A stretch of 64,000 nucleotides of DNA from Artocarpus heterophyllus (lineage: Eukaryota > Streptophyta > Magnoliopsida > Rosales > Moraceae). Under the pieces are notes generated by a model. It was given only the letters and a program-made list of their open reading frames with translations, was not told the origin of the DNA and ran no database searches. Of the stretch, positions 1 to 11,275 are shown piece after piece (positions within the stretch are counted from its first letter, which is position 1; the number at the start of each line of letters is the position of its first letter). The stretch spans positions 10,578,420-10,642,419 of the forward strand of contig CM046340.1 in assembly GCA_025403435.1 (NCBI GenBank). Reading direction: 5' to 3'. Position numbers and translations under genes: made by a program.

Positions 1-1454
1 GATCATACTATATATATAAATTATGTAATCTTAATCTCTCTTATGCTCAAATTAAATTTTTTAAAGAGTTGGCACCCTAGAATTTCTATATAATTAAATA
101 TTATCATGAGATTATGTAGTGAATGTTTATTAATTAATTATTATTAATTAAATTTCTATTTTCATTATTAAATTAGTTAATTAATTTTCCCAGTTATGGT
201 TTCTTAGTGGTTAGAATTTATACATAAATTTTTTACGTAATTAGTTAGCGGTCTATCATCACTGTCTAGGATTAATTATTTTAATTTTGGTTTGTAAATT
301 TGTATTAAAATAATTATTCAAAGTGAATAGGCAGATCTAGACGATGGTGATGATTGAAGTTCTATGTTTTTTTTTTGTGTTCATAAATTTTTATGTTTTT
401 GAATTGTTGAAAATAAATTTAAAATTGCTTAAAAATTATTTTTACAAAAGTTTGAAAAAACGTTGGTTTAACATCGATCGGCAGGCCAGTTACTAGTACC
501 GACAAGCCGATGGTCGTAGATTGACAGGCTGGCAGTAGGCAGAACCATTTTTTAACAGTGTATTTTTCAGTACAGTTTTTATTTTTTTGAGACAATTTTG
601 AGAAATATGAAATTTAATAATAACCATAAAAATAAATTTTTGATCTATATGAGATACAACAAAAAGATACAAGATAAAGAATCAACATATGTTTCGATTG
701 ATGTTTTGTAATCTTAATTTTTTTTTCTCTAAGGTGTAACCATAATATTACAACTATTTATTATATTGCCTGTAGCTTTGATTGTTGCATTGCTTGTTTA
801 CATTATAATATGTTTTACTATGTATGTTGATAACATGCCGTGTAAAACAAGAAGTGCCGCTCATTGAAAATTGTTCATACATGTTAACATAAAATCCTTG
901 ATATTTAAAATATTGAAGTGGGAAAAGGTTTTCGAAGTGAGGACCTAAGGCCTCCATCGTTGATCTATAGGTAATACATGATTGTTTCGATCCCAAGAAA
1001 GGGATCGTATTATGTACCAGGTTAGATCTCCAAGAGGATAATTTACTTCAGCATGGTTTATCGTTGTTCACCCCAAGGTATCGATTATAAACCATAAATA
1101 AAATAGTTGAAACGATGGTTATAGACTCAAGACTAATTTTATTACTAACCTCCCAAAGAGCTCTGTTAATAAAGTTAATGGCCCAAGAAAACAATTATTA
1201 GTATGTGGTAGATCAAACGGATTTTGGATGGTATATATTCGTTAGTGGGGATTCGTATATTCCTAATTGAATTTGGCAAGTCTCCTTAAGGCAGCTTGTT
1301 GAATTCTAAGTTATGAATTATCGTTGAAAGGTTGTGATTTTTTCAAAGTTTTGACACATAAAGACATTGTATGCTTACTTATTTGTGTTATCTTGTTAAA
1401 TTGTTATTAAATGTTTGCTTATGTTAGATATATGAATCTTTATTGTAGGTTAAA
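1..1454. other. Gene-free AT-rich stretch before a Copia remnant
   Basis: I see no supportable gene here. Short open frames on either strand lack recognisable motifs. The part from about 700 to 1450 leads directly into the Copia-like gag remnant at 1455, so it may be that element's leader or LTR, but I found no primer-binding site or matching LTR copy to prove it. Confidence 0.4.
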
Positions 1455-2350
1455 ATGTCTAAAAATGCTTTACCTTTAATACTCGATAAAAACACTTTAA
1501 TTGGGGAGAACAATAATGATTGGAAATAGAATCTAAATATCGTCAAATCCTTTGAGAAACTGAAATTTGTGTTACAATAACATGTCTTCCTATACCTATT
1601 GGCAAATCCACTAATGAACAAATCCAAGCATATGATTGCTGGAAGGATGCTAATAATTAGGCCTGTTGGTATATCATGGCTAGCATGAATAACATGCTAC
1701 AGGCTTGATATGAAGATCATGAGACTACTCAGCAGAACATGGAAAATCTTGAGGACATGTTGGGAAGCCGAATCTTAACGATGCAGCAAGGGGCTTTTTG
1801 GAAGCTTTTTAACTACAAGCAAAGACCATGGACGCATGTGAAGGAGCATATAATGTTGATTATGGGTTACATCGTTGAGGCTCAAACCTATAGAGCTGAC
1901 ATTTATGCTGAGTCATAGATGACTGTGGTTTTTGAGACTTTTTTCGAAGGAGTTCATCCCGTTTAGAGCTTCATATAACTTAAGCAATAAATAAGATGTG
2001 ATTTTAACTGAGTTGATAAAGCAGTTACAGGAGTTTGAAAATCTAATCAGGGAAGCTTCAGCTGGTGGCGAAGTGAACTTTGTGGTTTCATCTGTTTCCA
2101 ATTCTAATTCTAGGAATAGAAAGAAACATAGAGCCAAGAACAATAAATTTTTTGTTCCGGCAAAAGGCAAGGACAAGAAGAAAAAGAAGAAGAACTGGAA
2201 GAAACTAAAATGTTTCTTCTATGGAAAGGTTAGGCACATAAAGAATAATTGCAATGACTTCCAATCAAAAGGAGAAAAGTGCGTACTTCTAATTATTGAG
2301 ACTTGTTTAGTTGAAAAATCAAATGACATTTGGGTCATAGATTCCAGAGC
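1455..2350 (+). pseudogene. Decayed Ty1/Copia retrotransposon gag-protease remnant
   Basis: An ATG at 1455 opens a frame resembling the N-terminus of plant Copia Gag polyproteins. Stops and frame changes interrupt it, with the next recognisable part near 1620-1920. The longest surviving open part is 1998-2438. It holds a Lys-rich stretch, then a damaged CCHC zinc knuckle (a CFFYGKVRHIKNNC-type run near residues 73-86, with the second Cys replaced by Tyr), then WVIDSRATN, which matches the aspartic-protease entry motif of Copia elements with Gly changed to Arg. No reverse transcriptase or integrase follows, because a different repeat begins near 2420. The copy is dead and incomplete. The Copia assignment rests on knuckle-protease order and motif shape only. 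Confidence 0.7.
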
Positions 2351-2419
2351 GACTAATATTAAAAAAATAAAAATAAAAATAAAACCAGTAAAGCACATGC
2401 GATTATTATTTAAATTAAA

Positions 2420-3485
2420 TAGCTCGGTTAGTCCCTAACATTTTTAAAATGTTGCAACTTGGTCCCCAACCTTTTTTATTTAACTGGGCCTAATCTTTTT
2501 AAAAAAGGTACAATTTAATCCTTAACTGTTAAGTTTAACCGCTAAAAAATGTTTTGACCATTTTAGTGATGTTATTTTAGCTAATATGTTTTAAAGAAAT
2601 TAAAATTAAAATATAAAAAAATTAAAAAAGGTAAAATATATAAAAATATATGATTATAATCAGTGTTTTTTGCTCAAAAAAATTTTTTGAAACAAAAACC
2701 AAATCAAAATTCTTTAAAAAAATTATATCTATTTAATAATACTAGTTAGAATTAAAAGTAAAAATTTTATTAATAAAAAATGTTGTGTTTATATAAATCA
2801 GTTGAAAATTTGCTAAAAAAATCAGAGGAAAATCTTCCTCTTCCTCTACCCTATCGAGGACAGAGGTCGGCAATGGTTGATCGTGCCAGTTGCAACAACA
2901 ATGATGATGGACGGACCTTGCCCCACCCCTTGCTGGCTTTGTAGAGAAGATAGGCTGTTGTCGTAGCGTGGAGATCAACAACTGGCTCGTATGGTGATGG
3001 TAGCGATCGTTTAGGCTCGATCGACTTGTGATGGGGGGTGGGCTCGACGATGATGGTGCTTTTTCTTGAGTCTTCGTCTTTGCTTGGGCTCGATGGCTTG
3101 TGAAGGCGACGAGATCGCCTAAGCTTGTCTTCTCGTTGTCTTCGTTTCCACCTGCAGGTGGGTCTGCGATAGGGTTGGGTGCGAAGAAGGTGGGGTCGAC
3201 GAGGAGGATGGCGGCGATGGGGTTGGACATGGAGGAGGGATGACTAGTGCGAAAGGGGCTGGTGGTTAGGAGTGGGCAACAGTTTAGGCAAGGGTGGGCA
3301 ATTAAATTTTTTTTTTCCTTTTAGTTGGGCTTTTTTTTTTCTTGTTTAAAATTTTTCTTCATCTAAAATCAAACAATTAGGACCAAATCACATATTTTTT
3401 TAATATTGGACTTAGTTAAATCAAAAAAATTGAGGACAAAATTATAATTTTTTTTAAAAAATTGAGGACTTATTTATTAGCAAGA
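2420..3485. mobile_element. Non-autonomous TIR element (MULE-like) with GC-rich core
   Basis: The two ends are imperfect inverted copies over about 100 bp. The left arm (about 2424-2525) contains TTAGTCCCTAA and ACTTGGTCCCC. The right arm (about 3375-3483), read in reverse complement, gives AAGTCCTCAA, TTTTGTCCTCAA and TTTGGTCCTAA in the same order. The core (2820-3290) is far richer in G and C than the flanks and has an unsupported open frame on the - strand (2742-3230). Long TIRs around a GC-rich passenger suggest a Mutator-like or Pack-MULE-type element. I could not settle a 9-bp target duplication. It abuts and probably interrupts the Copia remnant. Confidence 0.5.
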
Positions 3486-3801
3486 GTCACAATGTCACAC
3501 TACCAATGTGTACTACACACTTTAACTTCGCGTTTAATTTATTCTTGTCATTTTCACTTCCCGTCCGCTCACTTCTGACGTATCTTTTGGCGGCTTTCAT
3601 GCAAAGGCCTGCAAAAGACTCCATTCTGATCAGAACTTTTTTTCTTTTCTTTTTCTTATTCCTTATTTTTTTATAGTTCGAAAATTCAATATCACCAGTA
3701 TTGCCTAAGCGGTACACTCCGCCCACCTAACCCCCAAATCTACCACAAACTTCTCTCCCATTCACTTCACCATCTCCCATCCATTCAAAAACAAAACACT
3801 C
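3486..3801 (+). promoter_or_regulatory. Promoter and 5' leader of the carboxypeptidase gene
   Basis: This short interval lies between the TIR element and the ATG. An AT-rich run at about 3660-3678 is a possible TATA region. The last 70 bases before the ATG are C/A-rich and free of ATG, as in many plant leaders. No transcript evidence is available. Confidence 0.35.
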
Positions 3802-5211
3802 ATGGCTCATCATCATCATCATTTACACTTCACTCCAATGAAGTCAACACTCCCAGTCCCAACCACCACCACCACCCTCCTCCTCCTCTTTCTCTCCGCC
3901 CTCACAACCACCTCGTCCACCGCCCCCCTCTTCCCCTCCGCCGCCCTCCCCACCAAATCCGGCTACCTACCAGTTACCCACTTCCCCAACTCCTCCTCCA
4001 TCTTCTACACTTTCTACGAAGCCCAACACCCCACTACCCCTCTCCCCAAAACCCCTCTCCTCATATGGCTCCAGGGCGGCCCCGGCTGCTCCTCCATGCT
4101 CGCCAACTTCCTCGAGCTCGGCCCTTGGCGGGTCAACTTCAACAAACTCCCTCACCAGCCCCTCGCCCTCCAGCCCAACCCCGGCTCCTGGAACCGCCTC
4201 TTCGGCCTCCTCTTCCTCGACAACCCGATCGGGACCGGGTTCAGCGTCGCCGCCACTCCCGACGACATCCCCAGAGACCAGACCAAAGTCGCCCAACACC
4301 TTTTCGCAGCCATCACCAAGTTTCTCGCCCAGAACCCGGGTTTTAAGTCGCGACCCCTTTACATCACCGGCGAGAGCTACGCCGGTAAGTACGTGCCGTC
4401 GATCGGGTATTACATTTTGAAAAATCCGGGTCGGATCAATTTGGCTGGTGTGGCGATAGGGAATGGGTTGACGGATCCGGTTATTCAAGTGGGGACCCAC
4501 GCTTTGAACGCTTATTACTCCGGTTTCATCAATGAAAAGCAGAAGGGTGAATTGGAGAAAGCTCAATCGGAGGCTGTCAAGTTGGTAAACGACGAGAAAT
4601 GGAGCGAGGCGACGGCGGTGAGATCGAGAGTTTTGACGATTTTGAGCAACATGACGGGTTTGGCGACATTGTACGACTACACGAAGCAGGAGCCGTACAA
4701 GGACGAGATGGTCGAGGAGCTTTTGAGAAACGACGAGGCTAGGACGGCGTTGGGTGTGACGGGCGATGTCGTTTTTGAGGTGTGTAGTGACTTGGTCGGG
4801 GAGAAGTTAAACGACGACGTTATGAAGAGTGTGAAGGACAAGGTGGAGTTTTTGGTGAGGAGGCTGAACAAGGTTTTGCTTTACCAAGGGTTTTACGACT
4901 TGAGGGACGGTGTCGTTTCGACGGAGGCTTGGGTGAAGACGTTGGAGTGGGAGGGATTAGAGAAGTTTTTGGAGGCGGAGAGGAAGATTTGGATGGTGAA
5001 TGGGGACCTTGCGGGGTATGTGCAGACATGGGGGAGTTTGAGTAATGTTGTCGTTTTAGGGGCTGGACATTTGGTGCCTACCGACAAGCCTTTGAGTGCT
5101 CAAGCCATGATTGAAGATTGGGTTTTGCGTAAAGGACTGTTTTGGGGTGAGAAAGAAGAAGAGAATTATCATCGTGTCTCGAGGAAAGTTTTGGGGCCAA
5201 ATGCAATTTAG
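3802..5211 (+). CDS. SCPL50: Serine carboxypeptidase-like protein (SCPL50-type), intronless
   Basis: Uninterrupted 469-codon gene of the S10 serine carboxypeptidase family, secreted or vacuolar alpha/beta-hydrolases that remove C-terminal residues or act as acyltransferases. The oxyanion-side motif GGPGCSS is at residues 92-98. The nucleophile Ser192 sits in GESYAGKYVPS, the catalytic Asp is probably Asp366 in YQGFYDLRDG, and His423 lies in GAGHLVPTDKPLSAQA, so the triad looks complete. A hydrophobic stretch at about 26-34 after Met13 is a likely signal-peptide core. The annotated start adds a His-rich MAHHHHHLHF segment, and Met13 (3838) is an alternative start that gives a more normal signal peptide. 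Length fits the family (about 430-500). The lack of introns and the GPWRVN context point to the SCPL50/51 branch, which is inference. The 5' half is C-rich and the 3' half G-rich on the coding strand, which creates long antisense open frames with no gene behind them. Confidence 0.93.
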   Translation: MAHHHHHLHFTPMKSTLPVPTTTTTLLLLFLSALTTTSSTAPLFPSAALPTKSGYLPVTHFPNSSSIFYTFYEAQHPTTPLPKTPLLIWLQGGPGCSSMLANFLELGPWRVNFNKLPHQPLALQPNPGSWNRLFGLLFLDNPIGTGFSVAATPDDIPRDQTKVAQHLFAAITKFLAQNPGFKSRPLYITGESYAGKYVPSIGYYILKNPGRINLAGVAIGNGLTDPVIQVGTHALNAYYSGFINEKQKGELEKAQSEAVKLVNDEKWSEATAVRSRVLTILSNMTGLATLYDYTKQEPYKDEMVEELLRNDEARTALGVTGDVVFEVCSDLVGEKLNDDVMKSVKDKVEFLVRRLNKVLLYQGFYDLRDGVVSTEAWVKTLEWEGLEKFLEAERKIWMVNGDLAGYVQTWGSLSNVVVLGAGHLVPTDKPLSAQAMIEDWVLRKGLFWGEKEEENYHRVSRKVLGPNAI

Positions 5212-5500
5212 AAGTTAAATTTTGCTTTAAAATTGTTTGACTCTTTGAATCGAGTAATGGGCAGGCACGAAAAGTGTGGCTGTTTTGTGGTTTATGTTTG
5301 AATAATTGGCTTTGGTGATCGGCTGGATCAATCATCAAGGTTATGGAATTTATTTTAGTCATGAATTTTGTATGTAGATTCCCAAGCAAGCAACATGTTA
5401 TAAAAAAAAAACTCGGTTGCTTCTGTTGGGAATCCAATCTCCCAACTCAGCATATTGCTTCTGTTGGGAATCCATTCTCCCAACTCAGCATATTGCTTCT
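5212..5500 (+). other. Probable 3' UTR of the carboxypeptidase gene with a 38-bp tandem duplication
   Basis: Sequence after the TAG stop is AT-rich and non-coding. Positions 5417-5454 and 5455-5492 are two copies of a 38-bp unit that differ by one base (CCAATCT versus CCATTCT) and are followed by a partial third start. The end of the transcript cannot be fixed from sequence alone. Confidence 0.5.
5417..5492. repeat. 38-bp direct tandem repeat, two copies
   Basis: The units at 5417-5454 and 5455-5492 both begin TTGCTTCTGTTGGGAATCC and end AACTCAGCATA, with a single mismatch. The inner part GTTGGGA...TCCCAAC can also fold as a short hairpin in each unit. Confidence 0.85.
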
Positions 5501-7194
5501 TCTTTTTTTCTTTATTAAGTAAATCATATGGCATCTTAGAAATTTGTCAAGACCTCTAGTTTACATCAAATCGCCATCTAATATCTCACTAATAAGCATA
5601 CGTAAAGTTAATTTTATAAACAATCCCTAACTAGGGATGGCAACGAGGAAGGGCTGGCTATGCATCCATCCCCCAACTTCATACCCTACTTTTCTTTTGT
5701 CCCCTATATCCGCTTCCATACCCGTCAAGTTTAAGGCGGGGACGCGGTCGAGGAATCATATTAGGGGAACAATTTCTATCCCTTACTCATTTATCCATTT
5801 ATAGTTTTAGAATGGTTGCAACATTATTAAACTTGAATCAAATTCGATTAAGTAAATCGTAAAATTTAACAACATAATCACTTATGTCTTCTAAAATAAA
5901 CCTTAAATAAATCCAAAATTTATTAATATGAAAACTAAAATTATAAAATAAACCAAACCATTAAAATACTAAAAACATTATTCTTTTTCTTTTAATATTC
6001 TCTTTATAGCTTTATGCCAACTCTATTAATTTACATATGCATCTTTTACATACAAATATACATAAATACATATATAAAAATAGACACGTAAATACACATA
6101 TATATAAAAAAAATAAAGAAAATATAATCAGGTCTGGGGCGAGGGCAGGGGAGCTTCCCCCCCTCCCCCTCCCCCAACTCGGGGGTTAGTTTTGACCCCC
6201 CATATTTGCCCCCACCTCCATATAATATCTCTCATACCTGCTTTATGAAGGGTGCATATCCGTGTCCATGGATAAGAATGCGATCCCTTAGCCCTGACAT
6301 TTAACTGATTCACTTGAGCCAAAAAGAAGCTATAAATTAGTGTTTCTTAAAACCCATGATGATGATGTTCTTTCAGCGTATGTTTATGCGGCCATCAATT
6401 GCAAGATAATCCACTCCAAATTTATCATGCCATCTGAAAACAATGTCAAAGCCTAGATTTTTACTTTATTATCAATTTTCGTCTAAGGTCTCTCAATTCT
6501 ATATTATATTTCTTTAGAAATACAGGCTAAACAAGAGATCTTTAATTTTGGAGTTTCTTATAAACAGTCTCTTGATGTCCTTTTTTTCAACGAGCACTTA
6601 AACATGTGACCTGCATAGATTAGCTTGTTAAATACCTTGAACCTGTGATTTGAGCACCTACAGGCTACAAATTTTGTCTTCCGAATTTTCTATTCCTATT
6701 TTGTTGTGGCGGAAAAAATTTTCCACGGGAAGCTTTTATAGAGCAAAAATTATAAACTGAATATATATTTTTTTTTTTTACTTTGTCCGTATTTTTGCCT
6801 TCATCTTAATTATTTTGTTCTTCTTTTGAATTAACTATGCATGTAATAGACTTTTTAAGACTTAAAGCTCCAAAAATATAAGCTTTCATAGTATTGTAGA
6901 TTGTTTTTAATTTACTTGGGATTTTAAGTTTAAAATATGAGTGTATTTCAAAGCAAACACTTAGGACATAAATGAAATATTTTTAAAAATTTTACTTTTA
7001 TAATGCAATTTATAAAATTAGGGGACGAATAATAAAAAGATATTTTTTAAATGGGTAACTTTAGAAGGAGCCATTGGGCTCAGGCAATCGCCCCCTCTCA
7101 GCCAAACGTAGCTTCACCTCTGCCCTAATTTCTTCTGCTCTGTTGAAAAGAAATGCTTAAAATCAAAATGAAACGCTTACCTCACTCTGGACGA
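5501..7194. other. Gene-free repeat-derived stretch
   Basis: No coding sequence is supported. Positions 5633-6310 look like a decayed repeat: the left side starts GGGATGGCAACGAGG, and the right side has a C-rich/G-rich block (6131-6210) and CCGTGTCCATGG. Similar phrases are common at dispersed plant repeats, but I cannot name the family. 6650-7130 is AT-rich and ends in GTAGCTTCACCTCTGCC, also repeat-like. Confidence 0.35.
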
Positions 7195-7199
7195 CTACG

Positions 7200-9500
7200 T
7201 GTGACAACCGTTACTTTCCTAACGAGTATTATGGTAATTAAATCAATTATTAGTGTGTCAATTAAAATTGTTTCATTTAAAAACTATTTCACAATATTTA
7301 TTTTCACTTATTTTTAAATTTTATATACCTATTTAGTATATTTACTGAAATGCCCTTGAAACTTTTAATTAATTATGAAAATACCATTTAACATTATTTG
7401 GATTAAAGTCTCTAGAGGAGACATTACACCGACTCTTACATTTCTTGTCTCCCCCCTCAATTATTCTCCTCTTCCCTTCTCACGTTTCCTTCTTTCTTTC
7501 CTGCTCATTTCTTTTCTTCTTCCTTTGTATTTCTTTTCTTGCTCTCCTTCTCTTCTTCTTCATTCTTTCTTTCACAGTGAGACAACCAAAGAAAACCAAA
7601 GGAAAAGCTAAAACACTCTTCATGAATTTCAAGTTATTCTCTCATGGATCTTCACAAACAACTTCTCGTAAGCTTAAAGATCAAGAAAACCTAAACGTTT
7701 TCAAGATCAAACCATGGATTTGAGCTAAGTTTTAAGGTTTGATTTCTAAAACTTTAACTTTGATTTTAAGTTGTATTGTGGTATGAAAATTTTGACAATT
7801 GTGTTTTGGATGTTTAAAGATGATTATATATTGTTTATATATAGTTTTTATACTTAAAAAGCTGTTAGAAAACTAAGAATTTGAGTAAAAGGCTTAATTC
7901 AGATTATAGGTTTTCTGTGAAAAATTTCTAGGTGAAAAACAACATGTCGTTTTCTTGAATCCTTAACGTCAAGGAGGAATAAATGAGATCAAACCACTAG
8001 GACAAGGATAGTTATTTAACAATTTATGTTTCGGAAATAATAAATATTTTTCTATGAAGTTTGTAATTACAAATAATTTTATTTTAATAAATATCAAAAA
8101 TTTTAATTATTTTATTTACAAATATTTTAAAATCATATTATTTTATTTTAAAAATTTATTTTAACATATTTCATTCTAAAATAAAATTCATATATTTTTT
8201 ATTTTATTGTTATTTTAATAAAATTAAGTTAGAAAAATTACTATTCACAATTTTAGTACATTAATGATTATGGCATACTAATAAAAATAAATAGTAGATT
8301 GACGTAATTATAAATTAGGATTTAAGTTAAAGTATGGTTATTTTATACGTTGTAGGATTACAAAGTATTTGAAGCTTACGTGGTGAATTTGATTGTGTAA
8401 GGTGGACGTTATTAGTTGACATCTTGCAAATAAGTAGGGATTCTATTACTCATCTTTTGTGAGATTTTGGAAAATTAAAATTTGGATATTTTACATTGCA
8501 AGATATGTATGATATTTTGAATGTATATGATTATACCACAACACGATGATGTGAAACTCGTCCTGTGTTGTACAACGATGAAACATAATGATTTGACACC
8601 TGTTGTTGTAAATTGAGAAACATGGTTAGAAAAACTGACTCTATAAATAACGATTGAATATTGAGGAATGGTAACATGTGAAGAGGGCGACGGTTACGTT
8701 ATTGGGTATGAATATCCTAAAAGGTAAAATAGGAGAGGTGATGACGCTCCCTTAGGTGAAAAGTCCCAAAACGTACTGCATAAGAATCGACTTGGTAAGA
8801 ATCCATGATTTGATATCCCCTCACTAGAACACTCTTGGAATGATTGGAGAGTAGTCAAGTGCGCCCGTTTAGGATTCGATGAGTTGAGTGATACTCTATT
8901 AAATGTGAATACTTAGGAATAATGATGAATTGTACTATTTATATATATGTATGTGTATGAAACTCGGTAATGATTAACTATGGTATCCACGGAATATGAT
9001 CGTAATAAATTTTATAATCTGGATAATGATGAACACTAACTAACCATGCAAGTTTTAATGTGGCAATGATAAAAACCTAAAGGTGAGTAATGGTTTCCCT
9101 ACTGAGCATGTTGTCGCTCATTTCTTTATATTTTCATCTTTTTAGGACTCTTAATGTGTGAGGTGGTTACAAGAAACATAGTTGAGGAAGCTATGTAACT
9201 GTATACATTGGAAATTGCTTCATTTGCTTAAGAATGTCCTTCATGATAATGTAAAAATCGCATGTTACTTTCTGTGACTGTATTAAGGTGTGTTGAAGGT
9301 TGGAATGATGATGATGACAATTTTATATTATTAAATTTATGGTGTTACATTAAACTATAGTTTAATTGTTGTTTATATTTTTATTTTGTTTTAAGAGTTT
9401 TTATTTAAGTTTCGGGTAAATTTCTTGTGATATTTATTTATAGTTTCTGTTTTTTATTTTATTTATTAAAAACCGTTAACTCTTACTTAGGGCCGTTACA
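7200..9500. mobile_element. Solo LTR of an LTR retrotransposon (2,301 bp)
   Basis: The segment begins TGTGACAACCG and ends GGCCGTTACA, the TG...CA ends of an LTR. It is flanked on both sides by CTACG (7195-7199 and 9501-9505), a perfect 5-bp target duplication as made by retroviral-type integrases. There is no gag-pol, primer-binding site or second LTR, so it is best read as a solo LTR left by LTR-LTR recombination. A long pyrimidine tract (7444-7570) gives chance hydrophobic open frames. Size and end sequences suit Ty3/Gypsy, which is inference, and the orientation is unsettled. Confidence 0.75.
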
Positions 9501-9505
9501 CTACG

Positions 9506-9988
9506 ACTACTGCTTTCATGCTTTGCTTATCAAAATGCTGGTGAAGCCAATTATAGATTATCCTGATCGAAAAAAATGAGGACGATCTATTTGGGCTCAA
9601 GCCTATGTTGGGGGTTCACCACTCATAAGGCAAGGAATGAACTTGGGAAAAACTCTTTTAAAAGAAAAATTGAAATAAAATATATTAAAGAGAAAAAGAG
9701 AAAGATATAAAATGTTTTTGAAGTAAATAGAACAATTTTAGAATATTTGAAATAACTATGTAAATAATTTATTTATTCCTCGTAAATAATCTATTCACTA
9801 TGTAAATACATGTATTTATTAACGTTAAATAAATTATTTATCAACCCAATAAGTATGTTATTTACTTAAAAAATCCTCAAATATGCTATTCACTTAAGAG
9901 AGAACGTTTCAAAAAATTTTAATTATAATAATATATCGAAGTTTTTAAACAAAAATTTGGATACTCAGTGATGCAATCCTTTTTAATA
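9506..9988. other. Gene-free AT-rich stretch
   Basis: This short unique-looking segment between the solo LTR and a MITE has no reading frame or RNA gene that I can support. AT content rises sharply from about 9650. Confidence 0.3.
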
Positions 9989-10153
9989 GGCTGTTTGGAA
10001 AGGTGGTGAGAACCAGTGGTGGGAACCACTTTTACAGTAACATGTGAGAGTTTTACACTGTAGCATATTTTTTTATTGTTACTGTAGCATATGAGAGCTT
10101 TACACTGTTTATAACTGAGATTGTATTGGGAACTGCCGCTGCCAAACACCCCC
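9989..10153. mobile_element. Small MITE with GGCTGTTTGG/CCAAACACCC ends
   Basis: About 165 bp. The left end GGCTGTTTGG and right end CCAAACACCC are near-inverted. The core carries the phrase GTAGCATATGAGAGCTTTACACTGT, partly repeated in the same copy. Related cores occur elsewhere in the window (see the entries at 27410, 30515, 40140 and 63690). hAT-type by end sequence, but no clear 8-bp duplication was found. Confidence 0.55.
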
Positions 10154-11275
10154 TAAAAATCGAACAAAAAGGACAAAGAAGCGATTTCCCTTTTTTTTTT
10201 TTTTTCCCCTTTTCTATATCCATTTTAGATTTCGTCCCGCGGGGGGAAAAAAAACAGGGAGGGAGAAATGGAGGGATGGTATGTAGAAAGCTCAGGCCCC
10301 AATGCCTAAAGGGAGCTAAACGAAACTTTCGTCACTAAAGAAGAAAGAAGACAAAAGAAACACCAGAGACTCCATTTTCAGCTTTCGAGTTCACTCACGC
10401 TTCCGCTGGAGTTGGATAAAGGTTTTCTCCGAACCTTCGAGAGCCCCTAGCTCTCTCGAGTCGGAATTCGGCGTTTGTTTCCCGAGAAAAAGAATCGGAA
10501 AATAGACACTCACTCGAAAAAGGTTTGTTTCTTTTTCTTTTTTGGTTTCAAATTTTGAAGAGAAAAGCCAGTAATTTGACTTGAGTTTGGGCGGTAGTTA
10601 ATTTCTTTGATTTTCTGGAGAATCTGCATATGCAATCAACGTGTTCTAGGACGAGATTTTGACGAACTAGATTGATATTAATTGCTATGAGTGAGCTTGA
10701 ATTGTTTGTTTCTTATTTAGTGAACAGCTTGATCCTTCCTAATTTCGTTGTTATTGTCTTACATATTTTTTGTTCATAGTTCATCCTAGGAGATGAATTT
10801 GATTTTCTGAGATATCAAGTTTAATGATGAGGACATGACTGGCTTAACTCTAATGTCACTGAACAAAACACAAAAGAAAAGTCCTTTAGCAAGCATAATT
10901 CATCCGGGGAAGGTTATAAGCTTATGAACAGGGCTTTTGAGAAATGAGTCTGAACCAAAAAAGTTTGGTTCAAACTGGTTTTGCTACGGTGTTTTCTCTC
11001 AAAAAATTTAAATTACGACTATACAAACTCAAATTTTGTTCTGTTCAAACACATTTCCCAAGCAGGCTAGGAGATTCCAACACCCTTTATCGAATCGATT
11101 TTTCAATTATTGGTAAATTAACACTGCCGTTCTTGTTTATTGTTCACTTTCATCACTTTTCAAAAGTGAATCACTTGTCCTAGTTGTTTTCTCAACATTG
11201 TGATTGGTATAAATTTGCAGGCTTGAGGCCTATGAAATCCAGGCATGTCCTGTTCATGTAGCAAGTGTGTTGCAC
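10154..11275 (+). promoter_or_regulatory. RECG1: RECG1 promoter and 5' UTR with a leader intron
   Basis: A GC-richer, purine-rich leader at about 10330-10522 ends in a good donor (AAAG|GTTTGT, intron from 10523). An acceptor, TTTGCAG, ends at 11220. I therefore infer a non-coding exon, a 698-bp leader intron, and the 5' part (11221-11275) of the exon holding the ATG. The leader exon part contains upstream ATGs at 11232, 11245 and 11255. The transcription start is not known. Confidence 0.5.

Noticed and set aside
3967..4566. 199-codon open frame antisense to the carboxypeptidase gene
   Set aside because: It mirrors the C-rich coding strand, has no recognisable motif, and lies fully within a well-supported gene on the other strand.
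7375..7723. Hydrophobic open frames rich in Phe, Leu and Ser
   Set aside because: They come from a pyrimidine tract inside the solo LTR, not from a membrane protein gene.
9340..9350. GGTGTTACA as an alternative right end of the solo LTR
   Set aside because: It looks like an LTR end, but no target duplication matches there, whereas the end at 9500 is followed by a perfect CTACG.
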